32,418 nucleotides of DNA from Bacteroidota bacterium. GTDB taxonomy: Bacteria > Bacteroidota > Ignavibacteria > Kryptoniales > JAKASW01. Below the pieces are notes generated by a model that saw only the letters and a list, made by a program, of their open reading frames with translations, was not told where the DNA came from and searched no databases. The stretch lies in the NCBI GenBank assembly GCA_023381615.1, contig JAMCQL010000013.1, positions 67,869-100,286 of the forward strand. Reading direction: 5' to 3'. Positions 23,692-32,307 of this stretch are shown here, in pieces. Position 1 is the stretch's first letter. Each line of letters opens with the position of its first letter. Made by a program: the position numbers and the translations under genes.

Positions 23692-23946
23692 TTACGAGTT
23701 GATGCCCAGTTCTTCGGCCAAGGTGCTCAACGGCGGATTGAAAAAATACTTCCCGTCGGCATCGATCGTCGGTATCACCCGTCTTCCGCCGCTCATTTTA
23801 ATTACAAAAGCTTCGGCATCGGAATTTTTATCTATATCAATCTCATCATATTCGATTTTATGCGAGTCCAAGAATCTCTTCGCATTCCTGCAATCCGGAC
23901 ACCATGAAGTCGTGTAGACTTTCAATTTGTTTTTCGGTTTTACCAA
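23692..23946 (-). CDS. Glutaredoxin-like (mycoredoxin-type) redox protein
   Basis: The 84-residue protein has the glutaredoxin fold pattern: LKVYTTSWCPDCRNAKRFLD with active site C16-P-D-C19, IEYDEIDIDKN, RRVIPTIDADG with the cis-proline before T, and ending NPPLSTLAEELGI. The CPDC site and the NPP-L-x-x-L ending resemble mycoredoxin/NrdH-like proteins of non-glutathione bacteria, which reduce mixed disulfides with low-molecular-weight thiols. The start is TTG 23946, with AGGAG 10 nt upstream. It lies between trxA and the dienelactone hydrolase. Confidence 0.85.
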   Translation of the reverse strand: MVKPKNKLKVYTTSWCPDCRNAKRFLDSHKIEYDEIDIDKNSDAEAFVIKMSGGRRVIPTIDADGKYFFNPPLSTLAEELGINS

Positions 23947-24074
23947 TCGCTTTCAACTCCTGTTTTCAGGTTAACCATATAAACATTAACGACGAGTAGA
24001 AAAGTTCTCTTAATCCCAAATTGTTCGTTAGACGAGTTGAATTAGGAGTAAGTTCTTTCACTGCTGGTAATTAA

Positions 24075-24119
24075 CCTCTCCCTAACCCTCTCCTATCAGG
24101 AGAGGGAAGGGTGAGGTCG
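24075..24119. repeat. Two-tier C/G-rich palindrome between trxA and the glutaredoxin-like gene
   Basis: The inner stem CCCTCTCCT-ATC-AGGAGAGGG (24086-24106) is perfect; the outer stem CCTC-T-CCCT pairs with AGGG-T-GAGG. It ends GAGGTCG, like the GAGGTCA end of the copy at 22332-22376. The surrounding 231-bp gap (23947-24177) holds no gene. Confidence 0.75.
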
Positions 24120-24158
24120 AAGTGGTTGTCACATTCCAAGTTGCGTTGAATGAAAGAG

Positions 24159-24173
24159 TTCTAATGACAAATC
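24159..24173. repeat. 15-bp repeat shared with the palindrome near the left edge
   Basis: TTCTAATGACAAATC is identical to 349-363. It ends 4 bp before the trxA stop codon. The flanks also look alike after the match (TGGGCTA versus CGAGTTA), suggesting the ends of one repeat family. Confidence 0.6.
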
Positions 24174-24177
24174 CGAG

Positions 24178-24507
24178 TTAGTTTCGTTCCAAGACTCTGG
24201 TAATCTTATCAACGAGCATCGACTTCGGCACAGCCCCGACAAGCTGATCGGCGACTTTTCCATTGTTGAAAATTAGAAGAGTGGGAATGCTCATGATCCC
24301 AAACGCCGTCGCGATATCTCTATTGGCGTCGACATCCAGTTTCGCTACTTTCACCTTGCCGTTATATTCCTTTGCAAGCTCCTCGACAATCGGCGCAATT
24401 ATTCTGCACGGCGCGCACCACGATGCCCAAAAATCCACGAGCACCGGCAAATTACTCTTCATGACTTCCGTTTCGAAATTCTGAGAACTAACTACAACTG
24501 GTTTCAT
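24178..24507 (-). CDS. trxA: Thioredoxin
   Basis: A standard 109-residue thioredoxin: PVLVDFWASWCAPCRIIAPI with active site W30-C31-A-P-C34, KVAKLDVDANRDIATAFGIM, the cis-proline in SIPTLLIFNNGK and the closing GAVPKSMLVDKI helix. It reduces cytoplasmic disulfides with electrons from thioredoxin reductase. AGGAAC lies before the ATG. It follows dnaE by 29 bp without an obvious terminator, so co-transcription is likely. The active site is WCAPC rather than the commoner WCGPC. Confidence 0.96.
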   Translation of the reverse strand: MKPVVVSSQNFETEVMKSNLPVLVDFWASWCAPCRIIAPIVEELAKEYNGKVKVAKLDVDANRDIATAFGIMSIPTLLIFNNGKVADQLVGAVPKSMLVDKITRVLERN

Positions 24508-24536
24508 CTGATAAGTTCCTTTTGAAATTCTTGTTT

Positions 24537-27500
24537 CTAAGAAATTAGTCTTACGTTTTCTTTCCCGAATAAATTAAAAAGCGCATCCACAAACTGCCTG
24601 CTGGGAACAACGCTGTACGTATTTGACCTGTATATCTTTGGTTTCGATTCTCCATTTGTAACACTAAAGAATATCGAACAATTCCCGCGGTTGTAACTCC
24701 CGAGCATTTGCTTAAAAGAAAAGAGAAGTTCCTTTGAGCGATCGCTCGAATCAACCGAGACCGCTATACTTTTTGTCAATCTCCCTGCCGCCTCTTCAAG
24801 CGGATAAGCCTCGCTAACCATGATGCGCACCGAGTCGCCGTTGGATTCCGCTTTCCCCGAGACGAGAATTATCGAATCGGGAAACAAAATGTTCTGGTAC
24901 TTGGAATACGCATCCGAGAAAAAGATCAACTCGCCTTTGCCCGTAAAATCTTCGAGCTGCACGAATGCCATCGTATTTCCCTTCCGGTCGATCTTTCTTC
25001 TTACATCCACGACGATTCCCGCCGCTTTTGCACCGGCTCCTTCCACTACAGTGGTCGCATCTCCGAGCCTGACGCTGGTAAATGAATTGCACTCCTGCTC
25101 AAATTTCAGAAGCGGGTGGCCTGAAATGTAGACTCCGAGGAGCTCCTTTTCACGATTCAGCTTTTCACCCTGACTCCATTCTTCGACTTCGGCAAGCGAA
25201 GGATAAGTCACAAGTTTTCTCTGCTCTCCGTCCAGCAAGTCAAAAAGCGAGGATTGCGAACTCGATTTGCTTTCCTGCGTCGACTGACCGAACTGTACAA
25301 TTTTCTCAAAAGAATTGTAGAGTTGAGAGCGCCTATGGCCGAGCAAATCGAACGCGCCTGCCTGAACCAGACTTTCAAGTGCACGCTTATTGACGGCTTT
25401 CAAATCGACACGCGAGACAAAATCAAATATATTTTCGAATTTTCCGCCCTCGCTTCTGGCACGATTGATCTCTTCGGCGGCGCCGACGCCGACATTCTTT
25501 ATCGCGCTGAGTCCGAATCGCAGTCTCCCTCCGCTAACCGAAAATGTCGCGTAACTTTCATTCACGTCCGGGCCAAGCACCATTATTCCCTGCTTCCGGC
25601 AATCGTCGAGCAAAAGCGTCATCTTGTTTAGGTCGCCGATTTCACTGGTGAGCGTCGCCGCCATGAACTCGGCAGTATAGTAGGTTTTTAGATATGCAGT
25701 CTGGTATGCGAGCACGGAATATGCCACGCTGTGTGACTTATTAAATCCATACGAAGCGAACTTGTCGATCAAGTCGAATATTTCACCGGCAAGTCTCTTG
25801 TCTATGGAATTATTCACAGCGCCTTCGACAAAAAGTTTTTTCTGCTCCGCCATCAACTCTTTGTCTTTCTTCCCCATCGCCCTGCGCATCACATCCGCCT
25901 GAGCAAGAGTGAAGCCCGCAATCTCACTCGCGATCTGCATCACCTGCTCCTGATAAACAATGACCCCGTAAGTCGGATGCAGTATCTGTTCCATCTTCGG
26001 ATGCAAATACTCGATCGGCTTCCTGCCGAACTTCCTATCGATGAAGTCGTCGATCATGTCCATCGGGCCGGGACGGTATAAAGCGTTCATCGCAACGAGG
26101 TCGTCAATCGAAGTTGGTTTCAGTTTCTTGAGATATTCCTGCATTTTGGAACTTTCAAACTGAAACACGGCGACCGTCTGTCCGGCAGCGAAAAGTTCAA
26201 AAACCTTTGGATCGTCGTAGGGAATTTTATCGAGATCGACTTCCTTGCCATGATTTGCCCGAATCATGCTGAGCGTCCCCTCGATAACCGTTAATGTCCT
26301 CAAACCGAGGAAATCCATTTTGAGCAGACCGATTTCCTCAAGGCTCTTGTACTCGTACTGGGTAATCACATCGGTCGATGGCGTCTTATAAAGCGGAACA
26401 TATTCCGTAATTCTGCTCGGCGCAATCACAACGCCTGCGGCATGCGTGCCAACGTTGCGGTTCGTTCCCTCGAGTACAAGCGCATATTCGATAAGTTGTT
26501 TTATTTTCGGGTCGTTGCTCTCCTTGACCCAGCGAAGTTCGGGAATCGTATCGATCGCTTCCTGGAGCGGCGTAACGCGCCCGAGTATCACCGGAATTTG
26601 CTTCGTGATCGAATCGATAGTCGAAAGCGGAATGCTGAGAACTCTGCCGACGTCTTTTAAGACAGCCCGCGACGAGAGCGTTCCGAATGTAACGATCTGG
26701 CAGACAGACTCCGCACCATATTTTTCCTTGACGTAATTGATAACGAGATCACGTTTGTTATCGGCAAAGTCCACGTCGATATCGGGCATCGACACGCGAT
26801 CGGGATTCAAGAATCTTTCGAAGAGTAATCCGTATTGAAGTGGATCAACGTCTGTAATTCCAAGCGAGTAAGAGACAATGCTTCCCGCGGCGCTTCCTCT
26901 TCCGGGACCGACCCTGACTCCCATCTCACGCGCGCTGTTGATGAAATCCTGCACGACAAGGAAATATCCGGCAAACCCCATTTTCTTGATGACCCGAATT
27001 TCATGATCGAAACGCTTCTGAATTTCCGGAGTGACTTCCTTGTATCTTTTGTGCAAACCCTCCCGCGCGAGTTTTTCGAAGTATTCTTCGGGATTTGACA
27101 CGCCTGAGTTTTCCGGAATCGGAAAGCGAGGCATTAAATCCTGCTTCAGTTCCAGCTTCAAGTCGCATTTCTCGGCAACCTCAAGAGTGTTCTCGATTGC
27201 TGCCGGACCAAAGTCATAATCCGCAAACGCTTTTTCCATCTCCTGAGGACTCTTGAAATAGAATTCCGGAACTTTATATCGCAGCTCCGTCGGATCTTTC
27301 GTTCCGTTGCTTGACTGTGAAATATTCAGAAGGATGTTGTGTGGGACAGCGTGCTCGCGTCTTATATAATGTCCGTCATTTACCGCGACCAACTTCGCAC
27401 CGATCTCCTTCGCGATCTTCGGCATGGCTTCGAGAACGCGCTTCTCTTCGTCGAGTCCGTGATTGTGTACCTCGAGATAGTAATCATCGCCGAAGAGTTC

Positions 27501-27974
27501 TTTGTACATCCGCGCGGCTTTTCTCGCGCTTTCGATGTCGCCGTTCACTATCGGCTCGGAAACCGGACCGCTCAAACAACCGCTCAGGACGATAAGCCCC
27601 TCGCGATTTTCCTTTAAGAGTTCGAAATCAATTCTCGGCTTGTAATAGTATCCTTCGAGGTGGGCGAGTGAAACGAGCTTCACAAGATTTTTATAGCCGG
27701 TATAATTTTTTGCAAGAACGGTTAAATGATTGTAGCCGTTCTTCTCATTTCTTTTCCCCTTGGCGATGTACATTTCACAGCCGACTATCGGCTTGATCCC
27801 GGCTTTCTTTGCATGTTTATACAGCTCAACCGCACCAAACAAAACTCCGTGATCTGTCAGCGCAAGCGCGGGCATTTTGAATTCCACGGCTCGCTTGATC
27901 ATATCGTCGATCTGTGAAGCACCGTCGAGCAGACTGTAATGTGAATGATTATGTAAATGAACAAACTGTGGCAT
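24537..27974 (-). CDS. dnaE: DNA polymerase III alpha subunit (DnaE)
   Basis: The 1145-residue replicative polymerase subunit opens with the PHP domain (MPQFVHLHNHSHYSLLDGAS, ALTDHG, GCEMY, LSGCLSG, VNDGHYI). The palm follows with GRGSAAGSIVSYSLG and the catalytic acidic motif MPDIDVDFADNKRD (D398, D400, D402). Then come the fingers (YQEQVMQIASEIAGFTLAQA, FNKSHSVAYSVLAYQTAYLK), tandem HhH (LGPDVNESYATFS) and an OB-fold (AAGIVVDVRRKIDRKGNTMA). The PHP metal-ligand positions I can pick out by eye look retained, unlike in E. coli, so PHP-based proofreading is possible. The start is 2 bp after the stop of the lipoprotein gene. The C-terminal part (KSIAVSVDSSDRSKELLFSF) matches the usual DnaE1 tail. 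Confidence 0.97.
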   Translation of the reverse strand: MPQFVHLHNHSHYSLLDGASQIDDMIKRAVEFKMPALALTDHGVLFGAVELYKHAKKAGIKPIVGCEMYIAKGKRNEKNGYNHLTVLAKNYTGYKNLVKLVSLAHLEGYYYKPRIDFELLKENREGLIVLSGCLSGPVSEPIVNGDIESARKAARMYKELFGDDYYLEVHNHGLDEEKRVLEAMPKIAKEIGAKLVAVNDGHYIRREHAVPHNILLNISQSSNGTKDPTELRYKVPEFYFKSPQEMEKAFADYDFGPAAIENTLEVAEKCDLKLELKQDLMPRFPIPENSGVSNPEEYFEKLAREGLHKRYKEVTPEIQKRFDHEIRVIKKMGFAGYFLVVQDFINSAREMGVRVGPGRGSAAGSIVSYSLGITDVDPLQYGLLFERFLNPDRVSMPDIDVDFADNKRDLVINYVKEKYGAESVCQIVTFGTLSSRAVLKDVGRVLSIPLSTIDSITKQIPVILGRVTPLQEAIDTIPELRWVKESNDPKIKQLIEYALVLEGTNRNVGTHAAGVVIAPSRITEYVPLYKTPSTDVITQYEYKSLEEIGLLKMDFLGLRTLTVIEGTLSMIRANHGKEVDLDKIPYDDPKVFELFAAGQTVAVFQFESSKMQEYLKKLKPTSIDDLVAMNALYRPGPMDMIDDFIDRKFGRKPIEYLHPKMEQILHPTYGVIVYQEQVMQIASEIAGFTLAQADVMRRAMGKKDKELMAEQKKLFVEGAVNNSIDKRLAGEIFDLIDKFASYGFNKSHSVAYSVLAYQTAYLKTYYTAEFMAATLTSEIGDLNKMTLLLDDCRKQGIMVLGPDVNESYATFSVSGGRLRFGLSAIKNVGVGAAEEINRARSEGGKFENIFDFVSRVDLKAVNKRALESLVQAGAFDLLGHRRSQLYNSFEKIVQFGQSTQESKSSSQSSLFDLLDGEQRKLVTYPSLAEVEEWSQGEKLNREKELLGVYISGHPLLKFEQECNSFTSVRLGDATTVVEGAGAKAAGIVVDVRRKIDRKGNTMAFVQLEDFTGKGELIFFSDAYSKYQNILFPDSIILVSGKAESNGDSVRIMVSEAYPLEEAAGRLTKSIAVSVDSSDRSKELLFSFKQMLGSYNRGNCSIFFSVTNGESKPKIYRSNTYSVVPSRQFVDALFNLFGKENVRLIS

Positions 27975-27976
27975 AA

Positions 27977-28603
27977 TTAATTCATCCGGATCGGATAAAG
28001 GTTAAACTGCGTTACCGTAAAATTATCGAAAAGCGTTCGGTAATAAAGCTGCACATTATCAAAAGGGCTGTAAATCTCAATTGTGTGCCAGCCCGCCGAG
28101 ACGGAGACCCATGGCGGGACATAGTTCACTTGATTGCCGTCAAACTTAAGAAGCGGCCGCGCCGTGCATCCGTAGCAGTTCAGCGAAAGCATCGGAGTGA
28201 AAGAATACCGCGTGCTCTTCTCCTGGAAAGCGCTGAAAAATGTCCGCCCGTCAACATTGAGATGATTGCTGCCGATCTCGAACGAGACTGAATCTCCGCC
28301 GCTAAAATAAACCGGAAGACCGCGCACCCACATACTTGCGCCGATAACGTCAACGTAATACCAACCCGGCGAAATTCCGTCTGCTAATCGCAGTGATACT
28401 CCCGGTTGAAGCGCAATCCTGTTCGAACCGCTCAAATCAAAATCCACATTAATTCCCGAATCAAAAATCAAAATTGTTTTAGTCGTATCATTGGCGCCAA
28501 GCTCGAACCCGCCCGGCACTTTCATAAGATGAATACTTGCCGACGGCTTCAGCAGCGCGCACGACGAGAAAGCAATCGCAAATACAACGAATGCGAGTTT
28601 CAA
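27977..28603 (-). CDS. Putative lipoprotein of unknown function
   Basis: The 208-residue protein begins MKLAFVVFAIAFSSCALLKP. The segment F-S-S-C at 12-15 is an acceptable though not ideal lipobox, with C15 as the lipidation site. The mature part is mainly beta (TTKTILIFDSGINVDFDLSG, SRIALQPGVSLRLADGIS) and repeats PGWYYVDVIGAS and SAGWHTIEIYSPF, a 'W(Y/H)xx(D/E)(V/I)' pattern seen in carbohydrate-binding or PEGA-like beta domains. A CYGC motif is present (SLNCYGCTARP). Start is TTG 28603 with AAGGAAA upstream. I do not recognise a family. It is 2 bp upstream of dnaE, so the two probably share a transcript. Confidence 0.7.
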   Translation of the reverse strand: MKLAFVVFAIAFSSCALLKPSASIHLMKVPGGFELGANDTTKTILIFDSGINVDFDLSGSNRIALQPGVSLRLADGISPGWYYVDVIGASMWVRGLPVYFSGGDSVSFEIGSNHLNVDGRTFFSAFQEKSTRYSFTPMLSLNCYGCTARPLLKFDGNQVNYVPPWVSVSAGWHTIEIYSPFDNVQLYYRTLFDNFTVTQFNLYPIRMN

Positions 28604-28642
28604 ATTAATTTCCTTGACCGGAATCTGCCCACTCTCAAGCGA

Positions 28643-30061
28643 CTAACCGAGATTCAGAGCAAGCAGTTTCGGTTCGGTCATTTCCTCGATGGCGTATCGA
28701 ACGCCTTCGCGGCCGAAACCTGAGTCCTTGACGCCTCCATAAGGCATATTGTCGATTCTGTACGTCGGATAATCATTTATTATCACACCACCAACTTGAA
28801 TTTCGTCAAATGCTTTGAAAATCTTCCTTGAGTCGTTCGTGAAGATTCCCGCCTGAAGCCCGAAACGAGTGTCGTTAACTTTTCTAATTGCCTCATCAAA
28901 ATCGGAATAAGTTTCCAGAATCGCAACCGGCGCGAACGCCTCCTCGCAATAAAGCATAGCATTCGCCGGGACATTTTCAAACACTGTCGGCTCGATAATA
29001 TTTCCGTGCTGTTTTCCGCCGGTCAGCACCTTCGCGCCGGCATTTTTTGCTTCCTCAATCCACTTGTAAGCCCGATCGGCTTCAACCGAATTTATCATCG
29101 GCCCGACCACCGTATCGTCGTCGAGCGGATTGCCAACCTTCAGCTTTTTCGTTTCTTCCACGAATGCATCCCTGAATTTCTTGTGGATGCTTTCATGTAC
29201 ATAAATTCTTTGGACTGAGATGCAAATCTGACCGGCGTTTGAAAAAGCGCCGATGGCAAGCCGTTTGATCGTGAAATCAAGATTTGCATCGGGCTCAACC
29301 ACAACTGCTGCGTTCCCGCCGAGCTCGAGCACAACTTTCTTCTTTGGCGCCTTAGATTTCAAATACCAGCCTACACGCGGGCTTCCCGTAAAGCTCAGCA
29401 TTTTCAATCGAGGATCGGTAGAAAGTTTTTCTGCAACTTCATTGCTGCACGAAACGACGTTGACGGCGCCGTCAGGAATTCCCGAATTCGACAAAACCTC
29501 TGCAAGCAAAACCGAAGTAATCGGCGTTTGCGGCGGAGATTTATGGACAACGGTATTTCCGGCGGCGAGTGCGGGAGCAATTTTATGCGCGACAAGGTTT
29601 AGCGGAAAATTGAACGGTGTTATACTTGCGATTGGTCCAATCGGATAACGCCTGACGATGCCCCAACGCTTTTCAGAGCCCGCCGCGAGATCGAGCGAGA
29701 CGACTTCGCCGGGAATTCGCTTGGATTCCTCTGCGGCAATGGAGAAAGTCAGCATCGCCCTGTCAACTTCACTGCGTGTGTACTGAATAGGTTTGCCGGA
29801 TTCGAGCGTCATAGTTCGCGCGATTTCTTCCTTTCTTTCGCGAAGCTGATTTACAACTTTCTCAAGAATTTCCGCGCGTTTATACGAAGGGAGTTTGCGT
29901 GCAATTTCAAACGCCCTGTCAGCGGCGTCAATGGCATACTCCATCTCAGCTTCGCCCGCCTGAGAAACTTCTCCGACAGTCGTGCCGTCGTAAGGATTTA
30001 CAACTGCCGAAACCGTTTTCGTCTCAACCCATTTCCCGCCGATAAGCAACCTATACTTCAT
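28643..30061 (-). CDS. NAD(P)-dependent aldehyde dehydrogenase
   Basis: The protein has the aldehyde dehydrogenase signature: ITPFNFPLNLVAHKIAPALA, AGNTVVHKSP (cofactor lysine), SFTGSPRVGWYL, VLELGGNAAVV with the general-base glutamate, and the nucleophilic cysteine in FSNAGQICISVQRIYV (codon 29224-29222). The end has NMPYGGVKDSGFGREGVRYA with IEEMTEPK, which resembles lactaldehyde/GapN-like members. It oxidises an aldehyde to the acid; the substrate is not readable. The frame opens with GTG 30067, but I prefer ATG 30061 (472 residues), which has AGGG about 9 nt upstream. It is 39 bp upstream of the lipoprotein gene. Confidence 0.93.
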   Translation of the reverse strand: MKYRLLIGGKWVETKTVSAVVNPYDGTTVGEVSQAGEAEMEYAIDAADRAFEIARKLPSYKRAEILEKVVNQLRERKEEIARTMTLESGKPIQYTRSEVDRAMLTFSIAAEESKRIPGEVVSLDLAAGSEKRWGIVRRYPIGPIASITPFNFPLNLVAHKIAPALAAGNTVVHKSPPQTPITSVLLAEVLSNSGIPDGAVNVVSCSNEVAEKLSTDPRLKMLSFTGSPRVGWYLKSKAPKKKVVLELGGNAAVVVEPDANLDFTIKRLAIGAFSNAGQICISVQRIYVHESIHKKFRDAFVEETKKLKVGNPLDDDTVVGPMINSVEADRAYKWIEEAKNAGAKVLTGGKQHGNIIEPTVFENVPANAMLYCEEAFAPVAILETYSDFDEAIRKVNDTRFGLQAGIFTNDSRKIFKAFDEIQVGGVIINDYPTYRIDNMPYGGVKDSGFGREGVRYAIEEMTEPKLLALNLG

Positions 30062-30159
30062 CTCCACATCCCTAACACGGACGAGCCGGAACTAAGTCCC
30101 GTGACAATTTATTTGTATGTCGGGATGGCGCAAAGCGCTCACCGGCAAGAGCAATAGCA

Positions 30160-30253
30160 CACTGATGACACGGATTCTCACAGATTCTATTATCCATTTT
30201 CTTTTGATCCGTGTAAATCAGTGTTATCGGCGTCATCCGTGGTCTATTTTTTC
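30160..30253. repeat. Intergenic inverted repeat sharing a 22-bp phrase with the MITE at 1618-1723
   Basis: CACTGATGACACGGAT (30160-30175) pairs, with one bulge, with ATCCGTGTAAATCAGTG (30207-30223). GTCATCCGTGGTCTATTTTT (30232-30251) matches 1673-1692 with two differences. The 294-bp gap between the aldehyde dehydrogenase and proS holds no gene; short frames on both strands are read through this repeat. Confidence 0.6.
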
Positions 30254-30361
30254 TTTCCATCTTGTGCAAAAGTTCAGTCATAAGCGCCTATATCCCGCTC
30301 TTCCAACGATACTTTAGCATCACAATACACGCAACACGACATTCGCCTGCTTGATTTAAAA

Positions 30362-32074
30362 TCAGTTCTTCAAAAACTTCAGAACTTCATTGACAATTTG
30401 AGCGCTCGCGATCACTTTCCGCTCGCCGCTCTTTCTGAATTTCAGTTCAATATTTCCCTGCTTCAAATTGCGCTCGCCGACAATCACCTGCACCGGCATC
30501 CCGAGCAAGTCTGCATCTTTGAATTTGAAACCCGGACTCACACCTTGCCTGTCGTCGTAAAGGACTTGAACGCCAGCTTTTGAAAATTCGTCGAAGAGTT
30601 TTCCTGCGGCTTCAACGACTTCCTTGTTGTCCATGTTCACGGAAATTAAGTGGACGTCGAACGGTGCAATCGATTTATCCCAAATGATTCCGTTGTCGTC
30701 GTGATTCTGTTCTATGTGACAGGCAATAATTCTCTCGACACCGATCCCATAACTTCCCATCACGATCGGCTTTTCTGCACCGGTTTCGTCGAGATAATTT
30801 GCGTGGAGCGAAACGGAATACTTCGTTCCGAGTTTGAAAATGTGGCCGATCTCGATAGCGTTCACGATTCGCAGAGTATGACTGCAATTGGGACACGGTT
30901 CGCCGGCTTCAATCGTGCGCAAGTCATAATAGCCGTCAATCTTCACATCGCGCTTGAAGTCGATGTGAGTAATGTGGTAATCATCTTTATTCGCGCCGCT
31001 GATCAGCTCGTTCGCATCTTCGAGGCGCTTGTCGGCAATGATTTTAAACTTTGTCAGGCCGATCGGACCTATCGAACCCGCATTCGCGCCGGTGTACTTG
31101 GCGAGATCTTCGGTATCCATTGCGTACGCAGTCTTACCGAGTGCGGCTGTCAACTTCGCCTCGTTGAGCTGGTCATTGCCGGACATAAGGACGAGCACAG
31201 GCGAATCATCCACCTTATAAACGAGCGATTTTGCCAAACGCTCGCTGGATATCTTCCCGAAGGGTCCTTTGGACAGAAATTCCGCGAGCTGGTCGATGGT
31301 CTTGATGTTCGGAGTATAAATCTCCTCGAGCTGCATCGACCCGTCAAGTCTGCCGAGGGGCTTTATCGCGCTCGATGCAACTTCAAGATTCGCCGCATAG
31401 CCGCAGTTGTCGCACAGGGCGCAAGTGTCCTCACCGTCCGGCGACTCGACCATAAATTCCTGCGAGCCTGTTCCGCCCATTGCGCCGCTCGACGCGCCCA
31501 CAATGAAAAATTTCAAACCGGTTCGGGAATAAATTTTCTTGTACGCTTCTTTGTGGAAATCATAGCTCTTGTCGAGCTCATCGAAGCTTCTGTCGAAGCT
31601 GTACGAGTCCTTCATGAAGAACTGGCGGCTGCGGATTACACCTGAACGCGGACGAGGCTCGTTTCTGAACTTCGTCTGGATTTGATACCATATCTGCGGC
31701 AAATCGCGATAAGATTTTATGTTGTCTTTCGCGATCGTCGTGAAAATTTCTTCGTGAGTCGGCGCGAGAACGAGAGGACGATTCTTCAAATGGAACATCG
31801 TGTCGCCGAACGCCGCCACTCGTCCCGTCTCTTCCCAAATTTCAATTGGGTTCAAAGCAGGAAGATGAAACTCCTGAGCGCCTATCGCATCCATCTCTTC
31901 CCGAATTATCTGCATCACTTTTTGCATCACCCGCCACCCGAACGGAAGCCACGAATAAATTCCGGCGCCAAGCGGTCGGATCAGTCCGGCTCTCATCATA
32001 AGGCGGTGGCTTGCCATAGTCGCGTCTGCGGGATTTTCTTTCAATGTTGGAAGAAAGTAGGTACTCAGTCTCAT
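30362..32074 (-). CDS. proS: Prolyl-tRNA synthetase (bacterial type with INS editing domain)
   Basis: ProS charges tRNA-Pro. The 570-residue length fits the bacterial type. Class II motif 1 lies near GAGIYSWLPFGWRVMQKVMQ, motif 2 is KFRNEPRPRSGVIRSRQFFM followed by KDSYSFD, the THEE loop is LAPTHEEIFTT, and motif 3 is GSYGIGVERIIACHIEQ. The region from roughly residue 225 to 405 is the INS domain that hydrolyses mischarged alanine (YKVDDSPVLVLMSGND, GPIGLTKFKIIADKRLED). Cysteine pairs flank it (CALCDNC and CPNC). The anticodon-binding C-terminus has VQVLYDDRQGVSPGFKFKDA. GGAGACAATTG precedes the ATG. A hairpin lies 20 bp upstream. Confidence 0.97.
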   Translation of the reverse strand: MRLSTYFLPTLKENPADATMASHRLMMRAGLIRPLGAGIYSWLPFGWRVMQKVMQIIREEMDAIGAQEFHLPALNPIEIWEETGRVAAFGDTMFHLKNRPLVLAPTHEEIFTTIAKDNIKSYRDLPQIWYQIQTKFRNEPRPRSGVIRSRQFFMKDSYSFDRSFDELDKSYDFHKEAYKKIYSRTGLKFFIVGASSGAMGGTGSQEFMVESPDGEDTCALCDNCGYAANLEVASSAIKPLGRLDGSMQLEEIYTPNIKTIDQLAEFLSKGPFGKISSERLAKSLVYKVDDSPVLVLMSGNDQLNEAKLTAALGKTAYAMDTEDLAKYTGANAGSIGPIGLTKFKIIADKRLEDANELISGANKDDYHITHIDFKRDVKIDGYYDLRTIEAGEPCPNCSHTLRIVNAIEIGHIFKLGTKYSVSLHANYLDETGAEKPIVMGSYGIGVERIIACHIEQNHDDNGIIWDKSIAPFDVHLISVNMDNKEVVEAAGKLFDEFSKAGVQVLYDDRQGVSPGFKFKDADLLGMPVQVIVGERNLKQGNIELKFRKSGERKVIASAQIVNEVLKFLKN

Positions 32075-32090
32075 TCAATTGTCTCCAGGA

Positions 32091-32109
32091 TAAAAGAGCT
32101 TTTAGCTCT
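32091..32109 (-). terminator. Short hairpin between tRNA-Arg and proS
   Basis: On the minus strand AGAGCT-AAA-AGCTCT (32109-32095) is followed by TTTA (32094-32091). It probably ends the tRNA-Arg transcript. The 6-bp stem and short T-run make it weak, and it lies just 20 bp upstream of the proS ATG. Confidence 0.45.
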
Positions 32110-32154
32110 CAGCTGTTAGCGTTTAGGATTTAGGGTTTCGAATTTCCTTGCTTG

Positions 32155-32228
32155 TGCCCCTGGCAGGACTCGAACCTGCGACACAGAGTTTAGGAAACTC
32201 TTGCTCTATCCAACTGAGCTACAGGGGC
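32155..32228 (-). tRNA. tRNA-Arg (CCU)
   Basis: The minus strand gives a 74-nt cloverleaf beginning GCCCCTGTAGCTCAGTTGGA. The acceptor GCCCCTG pairs with CAGGGGC, the anticodon stem GAGTT/AACTC encloses TCCTA with anticodon CCT (loop TTCCTAA), the T-arm is GCAGG-TTCGAGT-CCTGC and the discriminator is A. CCA is not encoded (CAA follows), unlike in the tRNA-Glu gene. Confidence 0.96.
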
Positions 32229-32290
32229 GTGAGCACACAGACAATTTATTTTTTGAAGCGAACATTTCCAATCGGGTTCGAAATCTGTAT

Positions 32291-32307
32291 AGGGCATCTC
32301 TAAAAAT
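32291..32307 (+). repeat. Left end of an element related to the 1618-1723 MITE
   Basis: AGGGCATCTCTAAAAAT matches 1621-1637 (AGGGCACCTCTAAAAAT) with one difference. No inverted partner is present before the window ends 111 bp later, so this copy is either longer than the 98-bp MITE (for example a full insertion sequence) or a lone end. The rest of 32229-32418 has no supported gene. Confidence 0.55.

Noticed and set aside
30650-31645. 331-codon plus-strand frame antisense to proS
   Set aside because: Lies entirely within proS, which has all class II motifs; the opposite frame has no recognisable domain and follows the codon pattern of the real gene.
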